Source: Streptomyces rubrogriseus (GTDB taxonomy: Bacteria; Actinomycetota; Actinomycetes; Streptomycetales; Streptomycetaceae). Taken from it: a stretch of DNA of 64,000 bases. The notes beneath the pieces were generated by a model. It was not told the DNA's origin. It saw only the letters and a program-made list of their open reading frames with translations, and ran no database searches. The stretch is taken from NCBI RefSeq assembly GCF_027947575.1, contig NZ_CP116256.1:6882001-6946000 (forward strand), given 5' to 3'. Of this stretch, positions 24,081 to 33,528 are shown in pieces. Positions within the stretch are counted from its first letter, which is position 1, and each line of letters starts with the position of its first letter. The position numbers and the translations under genes were made by a program.

Positions 24081-24845
24081 ATGAAGCGCAACATCGTGAT
24101 CGCCGCCGTCACCGCCGCCGCACTGGTCGGAGGCGGTACGGCGACGGCGCTGGCAACGACGGGGGACGACGACCGGGGCACGACGCCCCGCGCGGACGTG
24201 AGCGTGTCGGACGACGGCGGGGTACGGGACGAGGCCGACGACCGCGACGAGGCCGACGACCGCGACGACGACGCGGCCCGTGACGACGATGCGGTCCGTG
24301 CCGCCTCCGCGAAGGTGACGGCGGCCGACGCCGTCGCCGCCGCGCTCGCGGACACCCCGGGCACCGCGGTCTCCGCCGAGTTGGACGACGAGGACGACGA
24401 CCAGGACGGGGACGACGACGGCGACGACCGCCGCGAGCGGGCGGCCTGGGAGGTCGACGTCCTCTCCGGCGACGGCACCTGGCACAGCGTCCGGGTCGAC
24501 CCGGCCACCGGCAAGGTCCTCGGCTCGGAGAAGGACGACGAGGACGACACCGCCGAGGTGCGCGCGGCCCTGAAGGGCGCCTCGGTGGACGCCGCCGAGG
24601 CGGCGAAGGCGGCGGCCGGACACGGCACCGTCACCTCCGTCGAACTTGACGAGGACGGCCACTACGGCGACGGGAAGCCCGCCTGGGAGGTCGAGACGCA
24701 CGCCTCCGGCAAGGGTGAGCAGGACTGGCGGGTCGACCCGAAGACCGGAGAGGTCACGGCCGACCGCTCGGACGGCGCGCACGGCTCTCACGACTCGGAC
24801 GACGCCGACGACTCCGGCAGCTCCGACGACACCGACGACGACTGA
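24081..24845 (+). CDS. Secreted PepSY-domain protein
   Basis: 254 residues. Signal peptide about 1-29 (MKRNIVIAAVTAAALVGGG, ATALA). An acidic Asp/Arg-rich linker follows (DEADDRDEADDRDD), then two PepSY-type modules: the first ends with AWEVDVLSGDGTWHSVRVD and PATGKVLG, the second has AWEVETHASGKGEQDW and DPKTGEVTADRS. The C-terminal tail is again Asp/Ser rich. The ATG at 24081 has GGAGGAAAA upstream; the frame from 24021 adds 20 residues without a site. It is divergent from the two-component genes and likely controlled by them. It overlaps the convergent MFS gene by 58 bp. Confidence 0.88.
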   Translation: MKRNIVIAAVTAAALVGGGTATALATTGDDDRGTTPRADVSVSDDGGVRDEADDRDEADDRDDDAARDDDAVRAASAKVTAADAVAAALADTPGTAVSAELDDEDDDQDGDDDGDDRRERAAWEVDVLSGDGTWHSVRVDPATGKVLGSEKDDEDDTAEVRAALKGASVDAAEAAKAAAGHGTVTSVELDEDGHYGDGKPAWEVETHASGKGEQDWRVDPKTGEVTADRSDGAHGSHDSDDADDSGSSDDTDDD

Positions 24846-26083
24846 GCGGCCCCTCCGGTCCCTCCGGCGGGCCGGGCCGACCCGCGGCGGTACCCCGGCA
24901 CCAGTGCCGCCGCCGCGGCGACCGCGCCGGCGACCGCGAAGCACACCGGCAGCGGCAGCCGTTCCACCAGCAGGCCCACCGCGGCGGCGCCGACCGACAT
25001 CCCCGCGTTCACGGCGGTGTTGCACCAGGCGCCCGCCCGGACCCGGAAACCGGGCGCCACGCTCTCGTCGGCGATCAGGTACGCCGTGGTCAGCGCCGGG
25101 GCCACGAACAGGCCCGCGCACATGACGGCCAGGACCAGCGTGCCGAGTCCGGGCGCGAGGCCCGCGGCGGCGAGGCAGAGGCCGACACCGGCCGCGAAGA
25201 ACGGGAGCCGCGCCCGGGTGGGCGAACTCCAGGCGACGGCGCCGTTGACGAGACCGCCGACCGCGGAGCCCACCGACAGCGCCGCGAGCACCCAGGCGAC
25301 CGTGCCGTCCCCGAGGCCGCGCTCCCCCGCGAAGGCCACGACGAGGAGGTCGACGGCGCTCACCGAGACGCCGACGGCCGCCGCGACGACGACGGGCTGA
25401 AGCAGCGCCCGGCCCTGCCCCGTGCCACCTCGGCCGGGTGCGGGGCCGTCGCTCTTCCCCCGCCCCGCCGGGCGCAGCGCCGCGGTCGCCGGTGAGGTGA
25501 CGAAGGCGAGGGTGCCGGCCGCCACCAGCACCGCGCTGAGCACGACGCCGGCCACCGGTGAAGCGACGGCGACGATGCCGCCGACCAGGAGCGGGCCGGA
25601 GACGAAGAGCAGTTCCTCGGCAACGCCGTCCACGCTGTAGGCCCGCTGCAACAGCAGCCGGTCCGGGAGCAGTTCGGCCCACACCGCGCGCATCGTGGGG
25701 CCGAGCGGGGGCGTGCAGGCGCCCGCGAGCCCGGCGGTCACCGCGAGGACGGCCTCGGAGGTGCCCGGACGCCGGCAGGCCGCCGCCAGCACGCAGAGCA
25801 GGGCGGCGTAGAGCAGGGCCATGGGCAGCAGGGCCCGGCGCGGACCGTGCCGGTCGACGAGGGAGGCACGGTAGGGGGACAGGAAGACGCTCGTGGCGCC
25901 GAAGAGCGCCATGACCAGCCCGGCCACGGCGTACGACCCGGTGGACCGGGTCAGGGAGAGCATCAGGGCGAGGGAGACCGTGCCGTACGAGAGTCGCCCG
26001 ACGAGGGCGGCCGAGAACGTGCGGCGGGCATGGGGGACACGGAGCACGGCGGCGTACGAGGGCCGCGAAAGAGGTGTGGACAC
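24788..26083 (-). CDS. MFS transporter
   Basis: 431 residues with about 12 hydrophobic segments, two six-helix halves joined by a charged loop (LRPAGRGKSDGPAPGRGG). The loop between helices 2 and 3 has the MFS-like SLVDRHGPRRALL. GTG start at 26083 with GAGGAA eight bases upstream. The last 17 or so residues (SSSVSSELPESSASSES) are read antisense to the Asp codons at the end of the PepSY gene, so the tail exists because the convergent genes overlap by 58 bp. Likely a drug or metabolite exporter; the substrate is unknown. Confidence 0.88.
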   Translation of the reverse strand: MSTPLSRPSYAAVLRVPHARRTFSAALVGRLSYGTVSLALMLSLTRSTGSYAVAGLVMALFGATSVFLSPYRASLVDRHGPRRALLPMALLYAALLCVLAAACRRPGTSEAVLAVTAGLAGACTPPLGPTMRAVWAELLPDRLLLQRAYSVDGVAEELLFVSGPLLVGGIVAVASPVAGVVLSAVLVAAGTLAFVTSPATAALRPAGRGKSDGPAPGRGGTGQGRALLQPVVVAAAVGVSVSAVDLLVVAFAGERGLGDGTVAWVLAALSVGSAVGGLVNGAVAWSSPTRARLPFFAAGVGLCLAAAGLAPGLGTLVLAVMCAGLFVAPALTTAYLIADESVAPGFRVRAGAWCNTAVNAGMSVGAAAVGLLVERLPLPVCFAVAGAVAAAAALVPGYRRGSARPAGGTGGAAQSSSVSSELPESSASSES

Positions 26084-26200
26084 GCGAAGGGTTCCTCAGC
26101 AGGAAGGCAACTAGGGGACGCCGATGCGCGCGACGGCCGGATGCGGCGGTCGCGTGCGGGGCGGGTCCTAGGCCAAGAGGAGGAACACGCGGGTCACTTT

Positions 26201-26270
26201 AGCCCGTCCGGCGCTTGAGGACGAGGCCGTTCAGGCCGAAAGCGGGGTCTGGGGGCGCAGCCCCCGGGGA
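26201..26270. repeat. Interspersed Streptomyces-type intergenic repeat
   Basis: The stretch beginning AGCCCGTCCGGCGCTTGAGG and continuing through GGCCGTTCAGGCC to GGGGGCGCAGCCCCC matches, from memory, a short repeat found in many copies between genes in Streptomyces genomes. It contains two inverted repeats (GGCC-GTTCA-GGCC and GGGGGC-GCA-GCCCCC minus overlap) that could fold as a terminator at the end of the meaB operon. Confidence 0.65.
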
Positions 26271-26357
26271 CGGGAATGGGAAGGGGCGGCGGGGGCGAGA
26301 GAAGCTGTACGCCAGAAAGCCACCCCGCACCGCTCAGCGCTCGCGTGAGCCCCCGCG

Positions 26358-27314
26358 TCAGCCCCGCGTCAGCCCCGCCACCAGCTCGTCCGCCGCCCGG
26401 TACGGATCCAGTTCCCCGGCGACGATCCGCTCCGCCAGGGCGCCCAGCCGCCGGTCCCCGTGCAGGTCACCGATGCGCTCACGCAGCGTGGTGACGGCGA
26501 TGGTCTCGACCTCGCGCGCCGCACGGGCCCGGCGCCGCTCGGTGAGGACGTCCCGTTCCTCCATCCACGCACGGTGCTTCTCCAGCGCCTCGACCACCTC
26601 GTCGACGCCCTCGCCGCGCGCGGCGACCGTCTTGACGATGGGCGGCCGCCAGTCGCCGGCGGCGCGCGCCTCGCCGAGGCCCAGCATGTGGTTCAGCTCG
26701 CGGGCGGTCGCGTCCGCGCCGTCCCGGTCGGCCTTGTTGACCACGTAGACGTCGCCGATCTCCAGGATTCCGGCCTTGGCCGCCTGGATGCCGTCGCCCA
26801 TGCCGGGGGCGAGCAGGACGACGGAGGTGTCGGCCTGGGAGGCGATCTCGACCTCCGACTGGCCGACGCCCACCGTCTCCACCAGGACCACGTCGCAGCC
26901 GGCCGCGTCCAGCACGCGGATCGCCTGCGGGGCGGCCCAGGCGAGCCCGCCGAGGTGACCGCGGGTGGCCATCGAGCGGATGTAGACGCCCGGGTCGGAG
27001 GCGTGCTCCGACATCCGGACGCGGTCGCCGAGCAGGGCACCGCCGGAGAAGGGGGAGGACGGGTCGACGGCGAGCACGCCGACCCGCCTGCCCTGCTTGC
27101 GGTACGCCGTGACCAGCGCCGAGGTGGACGTCGACTTGCCGACCCCCGGGGAGCCGGTCAGGCCGACCACGTACGCGTTGCCGGTGAGCGGCGCGAGCGC
27201 CTCCATGACCTCCCTGAGCTGCGGGGACGCCCCCTCCACCAGGGAGATCAGCCGGGCCACGGCCCGCGGCCGGCCTTCCCGGGCCTGGGCCACCAGTGAG
27301 GAGACGTCCTGCAT
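26358..27314 (-). CDS. meaB: Methylmalonyl-CoA mutase-associated GTPase (G-protein chaperone)
   Basis: 318 residues. P-loop GSPGVGKSTSTSAL (G1), VETVGVGQSEVEIA (switch region) and the base motif NKADRDGAD, with C-terminal helices for dimerisation. MeaB-type proteins load and protect the adenosylcobalamin of acyl-CoA mutases, so a link to icmA or the methylmalonyl-CoA mutase is expected. GTG at 27317 and ATG at 27314 are both in frame; GGAG spacing favours the ATG. It follows the thiolase gene by about 36 bp in one operon, and the Streptomyces-type repeat lies downstream. The ORF set also called ArgK in older annotations. Confidence 0.93.
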   Translation of the reverse strand: MQDVSSLVAQAREGRPRAVARLISLVEGASPQLREVMEALAPLTGNAYVVGLTGSPGVGKSTSTSALVTAYRKQGRRVGVLAVDPSSPFSGGALLGDRVRMSEHASDPGVYIRSMATRGHLGGLAWAAPQAIRVLDAAGCDVVLVETVGVGQSEVEIASQADTSVVLLAPGMGDGIQAAKAGILEIGDVYVVNKADRDGADATARELNHMLGLGEARAAGDWRPPIVKTVAARGEGVDEVVEALEKHRAWMEERDVLTERRRARAAREVETIAVTTLRERIGDLHGDRRLGALAERIVAGELDPYRAADELVAGLTRG

Positions 27315-27350
27315 CACAGCTCCGTTCAGTGAGAAGTCGTAACTCGGGGG

Positions 27351-28583
27351 TCAGGCCCCGGGCACCCGCACGATCAGCGCGTCGCCCTGACCGCCGCCGC
27401 CGCACAGCGCGGCCGCGCCCACGCCGCCGCCACGCCGCTTCAGTTCCAGCGCCAGGTGCAGCACCAGCCGTGCGCCGGACATGCCGATCGGGTGACCGAG
27501 GGCGATGGCACCACCGTTGACGTTCACCTTTTCGGTGGACACACCGAGGTCCTTCATTGACTGCACGGCCACGGCCGCGAAGGCCTCGTTGATCTCGATC
27601 AGGTCGAGGTCGGCGACCTCCAGGCCCTCCTTCTTCAGGGCGTGCCGGATGGCGTTCGACGGCTGCGACTGCAAAGAGTTGTCCGGGCCCGCGACATTGC
27701 CGTGCGCGCCGATCTCCGCGATCCACTCCAGGCCCAGCTCCTCGGCCTTGGCCCGGCTCATCACGACCACGGCCGCCGCGCCGTCCGAGATCTGCGAGGA
27801 CGAGCCGGCGGTGATGGTGCCGTCCTTGGCGAAGGCCGGACGCAGCTTGCCGAGCGACTCGGCGGTGGTGTCGCCGCGGATGCCCTCGTCCTTGCTGAAC
27901 AGCACCGGGTCGCCCTTGCGCTGCGGGATCTCGACCGGGGTGATCTCCGCGTCGAAGACACCGTCCTTCTGGGCGGCGGCGGCACGCTGGTGGGACAGGG
28001 CGGCGATCTCGTCCTGGGCGGCGCGCTCGATGCCCAGCCGGGTGTTGTGCTTCTCCGTGGACTCGCCCATGGCGATGTCCTCGAAGGAGTCGGTCAGGCC
28101 GTCGTACGCCATGGCGTCGATCATCTGGACCGCGCCGTACTTGTAGCCCTCGCGGGACTTGGGCAGCAGGTGCGGGGCGTTGGTCATGGACTCCTGGCCG
28201 CCCGCGACGATCACGTCGAATTCACCCGCGCGAATGAGCTGGTCGGCGAGTGCGATGGCGTCGAGGCCGGAGAGGCACACCTTGTTGATCGTGAGCGCCG
28301 GGACGCTCATGGGGATGCCGGCCTTGACGGCGGCCTGGCGGGCGGGGATCTGCCCGGCGCCGGCCTGGAGCACCTGTCCCATGATCACGTACTGGACCTG
28401 GTCCCCGCCGATCCCGGCGCGGTCGAGGGCCGCCTTGATGGCGAATCCGCCGAGGTCGGCCCCGCTGAAGGACTTCAGGGAGCCGAGCAGCCGCCCCATC
28501 GGGGTGCGGGCACCCGCGACGACGACGGAGGTGGTGCCGTTCGTTCCAGAGGTTCCAGAGGTTTCAGTGGTTCCAGAAGACAT
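27351..28583 (-). CDS. Acetyl-CoA C-acetyltransferase (thiolase)
   Basis: 410 residues. The nucleophilic Cys lies in [14 protein letters not shown], with [13 protein letters not shown], the His motif [17 protein letters not shown] and the second active-site Cys in [14 protein letters not shown]. It condenses two acetyl-CoA into acetoacetyl-CoA or cleaves 3-ketoacyl-CoA. The N-terminus carries an extra simple-sequence Ser/Gly/Thr segment ([16 protein letters not shown]) encoded by short direct repeats, not part of the fold. It is first in an operon with meaB and divergent from the methylmalonyl-CoA epimerase. In Streptomyces the product can feed the ethylmalonyl-CoA or crotonyl-CoA route (family knowledge). 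Confidence 0.93.
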   Translation of the reverse strand: MSSGTTETSGTSGTNGTTSVVVAGARTPMGRLLGSLKSFSGADLGGFAIKAALDRAGIGGDQVQYVIMGQVLQAGAGQIPARQAAVKAGIPMSVPALTINKVCLSGLDAIALADQLIRAGEFDVIVAGGQESMTNAPHLLPKSREGYKYGAVQMIDAMAYDGLTDSFEDIAMGESTEKHNTRLGIERAAQDEIAALSHQRAAAAQKDGVFDAEITPVEIPQRKGDPVLFSKDEGIRGDTTAESLGKLRPAFAKDGTITAGSSSQISDGAAAVVVMSRAKAEELGLEWIAEIGAHGNVAGPDNSLQSQPSNAIRHALKKEGLEVADLDLIEINEAFAAVAVQSMKDLGVSTEKVNVNGGAIALGHPIGMSGARLVLHLALELKRRGGGVGAAALCGGGGQGDALIVRVPGA

Positions 28584-28732
28584 GAGCTGCGGTCCCCTTT
28601 TCCGGCCCGCACAGGCCGAGGAGTGAACGAGGGTTTACTCGAATGTACTGAGCGGTATCCCGCCCGTCACCGGGCTGTCGGTGTGATCGCGCGCACGTTG
28701 CGTAACCACCTCCGGAGCGCTGCACTGAAACC

Positions 28733-29173
28733 ATGCTGACGCGAATCGACCACATCGGAATCGCCTGCCACGACCTCGACGCGACCGTCGAGTTCTACCG
28801 TGCCACCTACGGCTTCGAGGTGTTCCACACCGAGGTCAACGAGGAGCAGGGTGTGCGCGAAGCCATGCTCAAGATCAACGATACGTCGGACGGGGGCGCC
28901 TCGTACCTCCAGCTCCTGGAGCCGACCCGGGAGGACTCCGCGGTCGGCAAGTGGCTCGCGAAGAACGGCGAGGGCGTCCACCACATCGCCTTCGGTACGG
29001 CGGACGTGGACGCGGACGCCGCTGACATCCGCGACAAGGGCGTACGCGTTCTGTACGACGAGCCCCGGCGCGGTTCCATGGGGTCGCGGATCACCTTCCT
29101 GCACCCCAAGGACTGCCATGGCGTACTGACAGAACTGGTCACTTCGGCGGCCGTTGAGTCACCTGAGCACTGA
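28733..29173 (+). CDS. mce: Methylmalonyl-CoA epimerase
   Basis: 146 residues, one glyoxalase/VOC domain. It interconverts (R)- and (S)-methylmalonyl-CoA, supplying polyketide precursor or linking propionyl-CoA to succinyl-CoA. Metal ligands fit the pattern DHIGIAC near the N-terminus, YLQLLEP in the middle and a C-terminal FLHPKDCHGVLTELV, with GEGVHHIAFG in between. Divergent from the thiolase-meaB operon across 150 bp that also holds a TTTACT half-site like those flanking icmA's palindrome. The next gene downstream is scy. Confidence 0.93.
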   Translation: MLTRIDHIGIACHDLDATVEFYRATYGFEVFHTEVNEEQGVREAMLKINDTSDGGASYLQLLEPTREDSAVGKWLAKNGEGVHHIAFGTADVDADAADIRDKGVRVLYDEPRRGSMGSRITFLHPKDCHGVLTELVTSAAVESPEH

Positions 29174-29406
29174 CCCTCGTACATATGGGCCGGTAGGGTT
29201 GGGTGCGGTCGCCGCTCAGTCCAGGGTGACCCGGTCCTGTCGTCTCCGGCGCCGGGACCGCCGGGGTCGTGTTTCGGGGGGCGGGCGACGGGGCAGCAGC
29301 ACATGCTCCGCCGTTGATCTGACACCATTCCCCGGGGGCCCCGTCCGTCGGACGGACGGAGCTCGTTCGGGAAGATTTGCGACCAGGGGACGGATGGGAC
29401 CGCGCA

Positions 29407-32400
29407 GTGCGGGGCTACGAGAGCCAGGAGCGAGAGCCGGCGGCTGACGTCGACCACCTCTCTCGGTTCGAGGCCGAGATGAAGCGGCTGAAGACCGAGC
29501 GGGAAAAGGCGATCCAGCACGCCGAGGACCTCGGCTACCAGGTCGAGGTGCTGCGCGCCAAGCTGCACGAGGCGCGGCGCACCATCATGTCCCGGCCCGC
29601 CTTCGACGGCGGCGACATCGGGTACCAGGCCGAGCAGTTGCTGCGCAACGCGCAGACGCAGGCCGACCAGCTGCGCGCCGACGCGGAGCGGGAGCTGAGC
29701 CAGGCGCGGGCGCAGACCCAGCGGATCCTCCAGGAGCACGCCGAGCAGGCCGCCCGGCTCCAGGCGGAGCTGCACCAGGAGGCGGTCACCCGCCGCCAGC
29801 AGCTCGACCAGGAGCTGGCCGAGCGCCGGCAGACCGTCGAGTCGCACGTCAACGAGAACGTGGCCTGGGCGGAGCAGCTGCGCGCCCGCACCGAGCAGCA
29901 GGCCCGGCGCCTGCTCGACGAGTCCCGCGCGGAGGCCGAGCAGGCCATGAGCGCGGCCCGTGCGGAGGCGGAGCGGCTGACCGCCGAGGCCCGCCAGCGG
30001 CTGCGGAGCGACGCGGAGAGCGCCCGCACCGAGGCCGAGCAGATCCTGCGCCGGGCGCGCACCGACGCGGAGCGGCTGCTGAACGCCGCCTCCGCGCAGG
30101 CCCAGGAGGCGACCGACCACGCGGAGCAGCTGCGCAGCTCCACCGCCTCCGAGTCGGAGTCCACCCGGCGCGAGGTCCAGGAGCTGAGCCGGGCCGCCGA
30201 GCAGCGCATGTCGGAGGCCGAGGAGGCGCTGCGCAAGGCGCAGGCCGAGGCCGAGAAGGTGGTCGCCGAGGCCGAGGAGGCCGCCGCCAAGGCGCTGTCG
30301 AGCGCCGAGGCGACCAACGAGCAGCGCACCCGCACCGCCAAGGAGCAGGTCGCCCGGCTGGTCGGCGAGGCCACCAAGGACGCCGAGAGCACCAGGTCCG
30401 AGGCCGAGCAGGTGGTCGCGGACGCCCGTGCCGAGGCCGAGCGGATCGTCGCCGAGGCCGCCGAGAAGGCCCGCACGATCACCGCCGAGGAGTCGGCCAC
30501 CCAGCTGTCCAAGGCGGCCAAGACGGCCGAGGACGTGCTGAACAAGGCGTCGGAGGACGCCAAGCGGACCACGAAGGCGGCCACCGAGGAGGCCGAGCGG
30601 ATCCGCACCGAGGCCGAGACCGAGGCGGACCGGCTGCGCGCCGAGGCGCACGACATCGCCGAGGAGCTCAAGGGCGCGGCGAAGGACGACACCAAGGAGT
30701 ACCGCGCCAAGACGGTCGAGCTGCAGGAGGAGGCGCGCCGGCTGCGCGGCGAGGCCGAGCAGCTGCGGGCGGACGCGGTCGCCGAGGGCGAGAAGATCCG
30801 CGCCGAGGCCCGCAAGGAGGCCGTGGCGCAGATCGAGGAGGCGGCGAAGACCGCCGAGGAGCTGCTCGCCAAGGCCAAGGCGGACGCCGACGAGCTGCGG
30901 CAGACCGCGACGGCGGACGGCGAGAAGGTCCGCGCCGAGGCCATCGAGCGGGCGACGACCCTGCGCCGGCAGGCCGAGGAGACCCTGGAGCGCACCCGCG
31001 CGGAGGCCGAACGGCACCGCGCGGAGGCCGCCGAGCGGGTGGAGGAGCTCCAGGCGGAGGCCGAGCGGGCCGCCCGCGAGCTGCGCGAGGAGACCGAGCG
31101 CGCCGTCGAGGCCCGGCAGGCGGAGGCCGCCGAGGAGCTGACGCGGCTGCACACCGAGGCCGAGGAGCGCCGCACCGCCGCCGAGGAGGCGCTGAGCGGG
31201 GCCCGCGAGGAGGGCGAGCGGATCCGCCGCGAGGCCGCCGAGGAGAGCGAGCGGCTGCGCACGGAGGCCGCGGAGCGGGTCCGTACGCTCCAGCAGCAGG
31301 CCGAGACCGAGGCAGAGCGGCTGCGCACCGAGGCCGCCGCGGACGCGTCCGCCTCCCGCGCGGAGGGTGAGGCCGTCGCCGTACGGCTGCGCTCGGAGGC
31401 CGCGAGTGAGGCGGAGCGGCTGAAGTCGGAGGCGCAGGAGAGCGCCGACCGGGTGCGGGCGGAGGCGCAGACCGCCGCCGAGCGCATCGCGGCCGAGGCG
31501 TCCGAGGCGCTGGCCGCCGCCCAGGAGGAGGCCGCCCGGCGCCGCCGCGAGGCGGAGGAACTGCTCGGCTCCGCCCGGCAGGAGGCCGACCAGGAGCGCG
31601 AGCGGGCCCGCGAGCAGAGCGAGGAGCTGCTGGCCTCGGCACGCAACCGCGTGGAGGAGGCCCAGGCCGAGGCGGTCCGGCTGGTCGAGGAGGCCGACCG
31701 GCGCGCCACCGAGATGGTGTCGGCGGCCGAGCAGCACGCGGCGCAGGTGCGGGAGTCGGTCGCCGGGCTGCACGAGCAGGCCCAGGAGGAGATCACCGGG
31801 CTGCGCAGTGCCGCCGAGCACGCCGCCGAGCGCACCCGGACCGAGGCGCAGGAGGAGGCGGACCGGGTCCGCGCCGACGCCTACGCGGAGCGGGAGCGGG
31901 CGAGCGAGGACGGCGGACGCCTCAGGCGCGAGGCGCAGGAGGAGACCGAGGCCGCCAAGGCGCTGGCCGAGCGGACCGTGTCCGAGGCCATCACCGAGGC
32001 CGACCGGATCCGTGCGGACGTCTCCGAGCACGCCCAGCGGGTGCGCACGGAGGCCTCCGACGCCATCGCCGAGGCCGAGCAGTCCGCGTCGCGCACCCGG
32101 GCGGACGCCCGGGAGGACGCCAACCGCATCCGGTCCGACGCGGCGACGCAGGCGGACACCCTGATCACCGAGGCGCGTTCCGAGGCGGAGCGGCTCACCA
32201 CCGAGACGGCGGCCGAGACCGACCGGATCCGCACGGAGACGCTCGCGGAGGCGGAGCGCGTCACCGCCGAGGCGGCGAGCGAGTCCGAGCGGGTCAGGGC
32301 CGAGGCGGGCGCCCGGGCCGAGCAGCTGGTCTCGGACGCCACCGGGGAGGCGGAGCGGCTGCGGGCCGAGGCCGCCGACACCGTCGGCTCCGCGCAGCAG

Positions 32401-33321
32401 CACGCCGAGCGGCTCCGCACCGAGGCCGACCGGGTCCGCCGCGAGGCGGCCGCGGAGGCCGAGCGGGTCACCGCGGCCGCCCGGGAGGAGGCCGAGCGCA
32501 CCCTCGACGAGGCCCGCAAGGACGCCAACAAGCGGCGCTCGGAGGCCGCCGAGCAGGTCGACACGCTCATCACGGAGACCGCCGCCGAGGCCGACAAGCT
32601 GCTCACCGAGGCGCAGCAGCAGGCCCAGAAGACCACCGCGGACGCCGAGTCGCAGGCCGACACGATGGTCGGCGCGGCCCGCTCGGAGGCCGACCGGATC
32701 GTCCAGGAGGCGACGGTCGAGGGCAACACCCGGGTGGAGAAGGCCCGTACGGACGCGGACGAGCTGCTGGTCGGCGCCCGCCGGGACGCGACCGCCATAA
32801 GGGAGCGCGCGGAGGAGCTGCGCGAGCGGCTCACCTCCGAGATCGAGGAGCTGCACGAGCGGGCCCGTCGCGAGGCCGCCGAGACGATGAAGTCGGCCGG
32901 CGACCGCTGCGACGCGCTCATCAAGGCCGCCGAGGAGCAGCTCGCCAAGGCGGAGGCGAAGGCGAAGGAGCTGGTGTCGGAGGCCAACTCCGAGGCCGGC
33001 AAGGTGCGCATCGCCGCCGTCAAGAAGGCCGAGGGGCTGCTCAAGGAGGCCGAGCAGAAGAAGGCCACCCTGGTCCGCGAGGCCGAGGAGCTGAAGGCCG
33101 AGGCGGTCCGTGAGGCCCGGGCCACGGTCGACGAGGGCAAGCGCGAGCTGGAGGTGCTGGTCCGGCGCCGCGAGGACATCAACGCGGAGATCTCCCGGGT
33201 CCAGGACGTGCTGGAGGCGCTGGAGTCGTTCGAGGCGCCCGGGGGTGCGAAGGACAACGGGGTGAAGGCCGGAGCGACGGTGGGCGCCCCACGTTCGGGT
33301 GGCAAGTCGTCAGACGGCTAG
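29407..33321 (+). CDS. scy: Scy, long coiled-coil organiser of hyphal tip growth
   Basis: About 1304 residues, almost all coiled coil. The N-terminal MRGYESQEREPAADVDHL matches Scy from memory, followed by endless Ala/Glu/Arg-rich repeats (AEAERL, EAERIRTEA, RAEAEE) built from the unusual 51-residue periodicity described for Scy and FilP, and a folded-looking end (residues about 1255-1280, IEEAISRVQDVLEALESF-like ISRVQDVLEALESF). Scy scaffolds the polarisome with DivIVA and FilP at the hyphal tip. GTG at 29407 fits the family N-terminus; a TTG at 29377 is longer but less likely. The antisense frames are also open, as expected from codon bias. It lies just upstream of filP. Confidence 0.93.
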   Translation: MRGYESQEREPAADVDHLSRFEAEMKRLKTEREKAIQHAEDLGYQVEVLRAKLHEARRTIMSRPAFDGGDIGYQAEQLLRNAQTQADQLRADAERELSQARAQTQRILQEHAEQAARLQAELHQEAVTRRQQLDQELAERRQTVESHVNENVAWAEQLRARTEQQARRLLDESRAEAEQAMSAARAEAERLTAEARQRLRSDAESARTEAEQILRRARTDAERLLNAASAQAQEATDHAEQLRSSTASESESTRREVQELSRAAEQRMSEAEEALRKAQAEAEKVVAEAEEAAAKALSSAEATNEQRTRTAKEQVARLVGEATKDAESTRSEAEQVVADARAEAERIVAEAAEKARTITAEESATQLSKAAKTAEDVLNKASEDAKRTTKAATEEAERIRTEAETEADRLRAEAHDIAEELKGAAKDDTKEYRAKTVELQEEARRLRGEAEQLRADAVAEGEKIRAEARKEAVAQIEEAAKTAEELLAKAKADADELRQTATADGEKVRAEAIERATTLRRQAEETLERTRAEAERHRAEAAERVEELQAEAERAARELREETERAVEARQAEAAEELTRLHTEAEERRTAAEEALSGAREEGERIRREAAEESERLRTEAAERVRTLQQQAETEAERLRTEAAADASASRAEGEAVAVRLRSEAASEAERLKSEAQESADRVRAEAQTAAERIAAEASEALAAAQEEAARRRREAEELLGSARQEADQERERAREQSEELLASARNRVEEAQAEAVRLVEEADRRATEMVSAAEQHAAQVRESVAGLHEQAQEEITGLRSAAEHAAERTRTEAQEEADRVRADAYAERERASEDGGRLRREAQEETEAAKALAERTVSEAITEADRIRADVSEHAQRVRTEASDAIAEAEQSASRTRADAREDANRIRSDAATQADTLITEARSEAERLTTETAAETDRIRTETLAEAERVTAEAASESERVRAEAGARAEQLVSDATGEAERLRAEAADTVGSAQQHAERLRTEADRVRREAAAEAERVTAAAREEAERTLDEARKDANKRRSEAAEQVDTLITETAAEADKLLTEAQQQAQKTTADAESQADTMVGAARSEADRIVQEATVEGNTRVEKARTDADELLVGARRDATAIRERAEELRERLTSEIEELHERARREAAETMKSAGDRCDALIKAAEEQLAKAEAKAKELVSEANSEAGKVRIAAVKKAEGLLKEAEQKKATLVREAEELKAEAVREARATVDEGKRELEVLVRRREDINAEISRVQDVLEALESFEAPGGAKDNGVKAGATVGAPRSGGKSSDG

Positions 33322-33528
33322 CGTTCGGGGCGGTTTGGGTGTCTGCTGGAGATCTTTGGCCGAGTCCCGACGGGACCGTTCACCAGAACTTTGGCAAGCC
33401 ATCCGCGGGTCAGCCACCCAAAAGAGGTGTCATTCTCCGTATCAAACGTGCATCCGCTCGATGACACACCGCATTGGCGCCTAGGATTCCCTCTATCACC
33501 TCACCCGGTCTCTTTCGACAGGAACCCC

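Noticed and set aside
28807..32856. 1349-codon open frame antisense to scy
   Set aside because: It mirrors the GC-rich codon pattern of scy (Leu/Gly/Arg low complexity), has no ribosome-binding site, and scy on the plus strand has the known protein.
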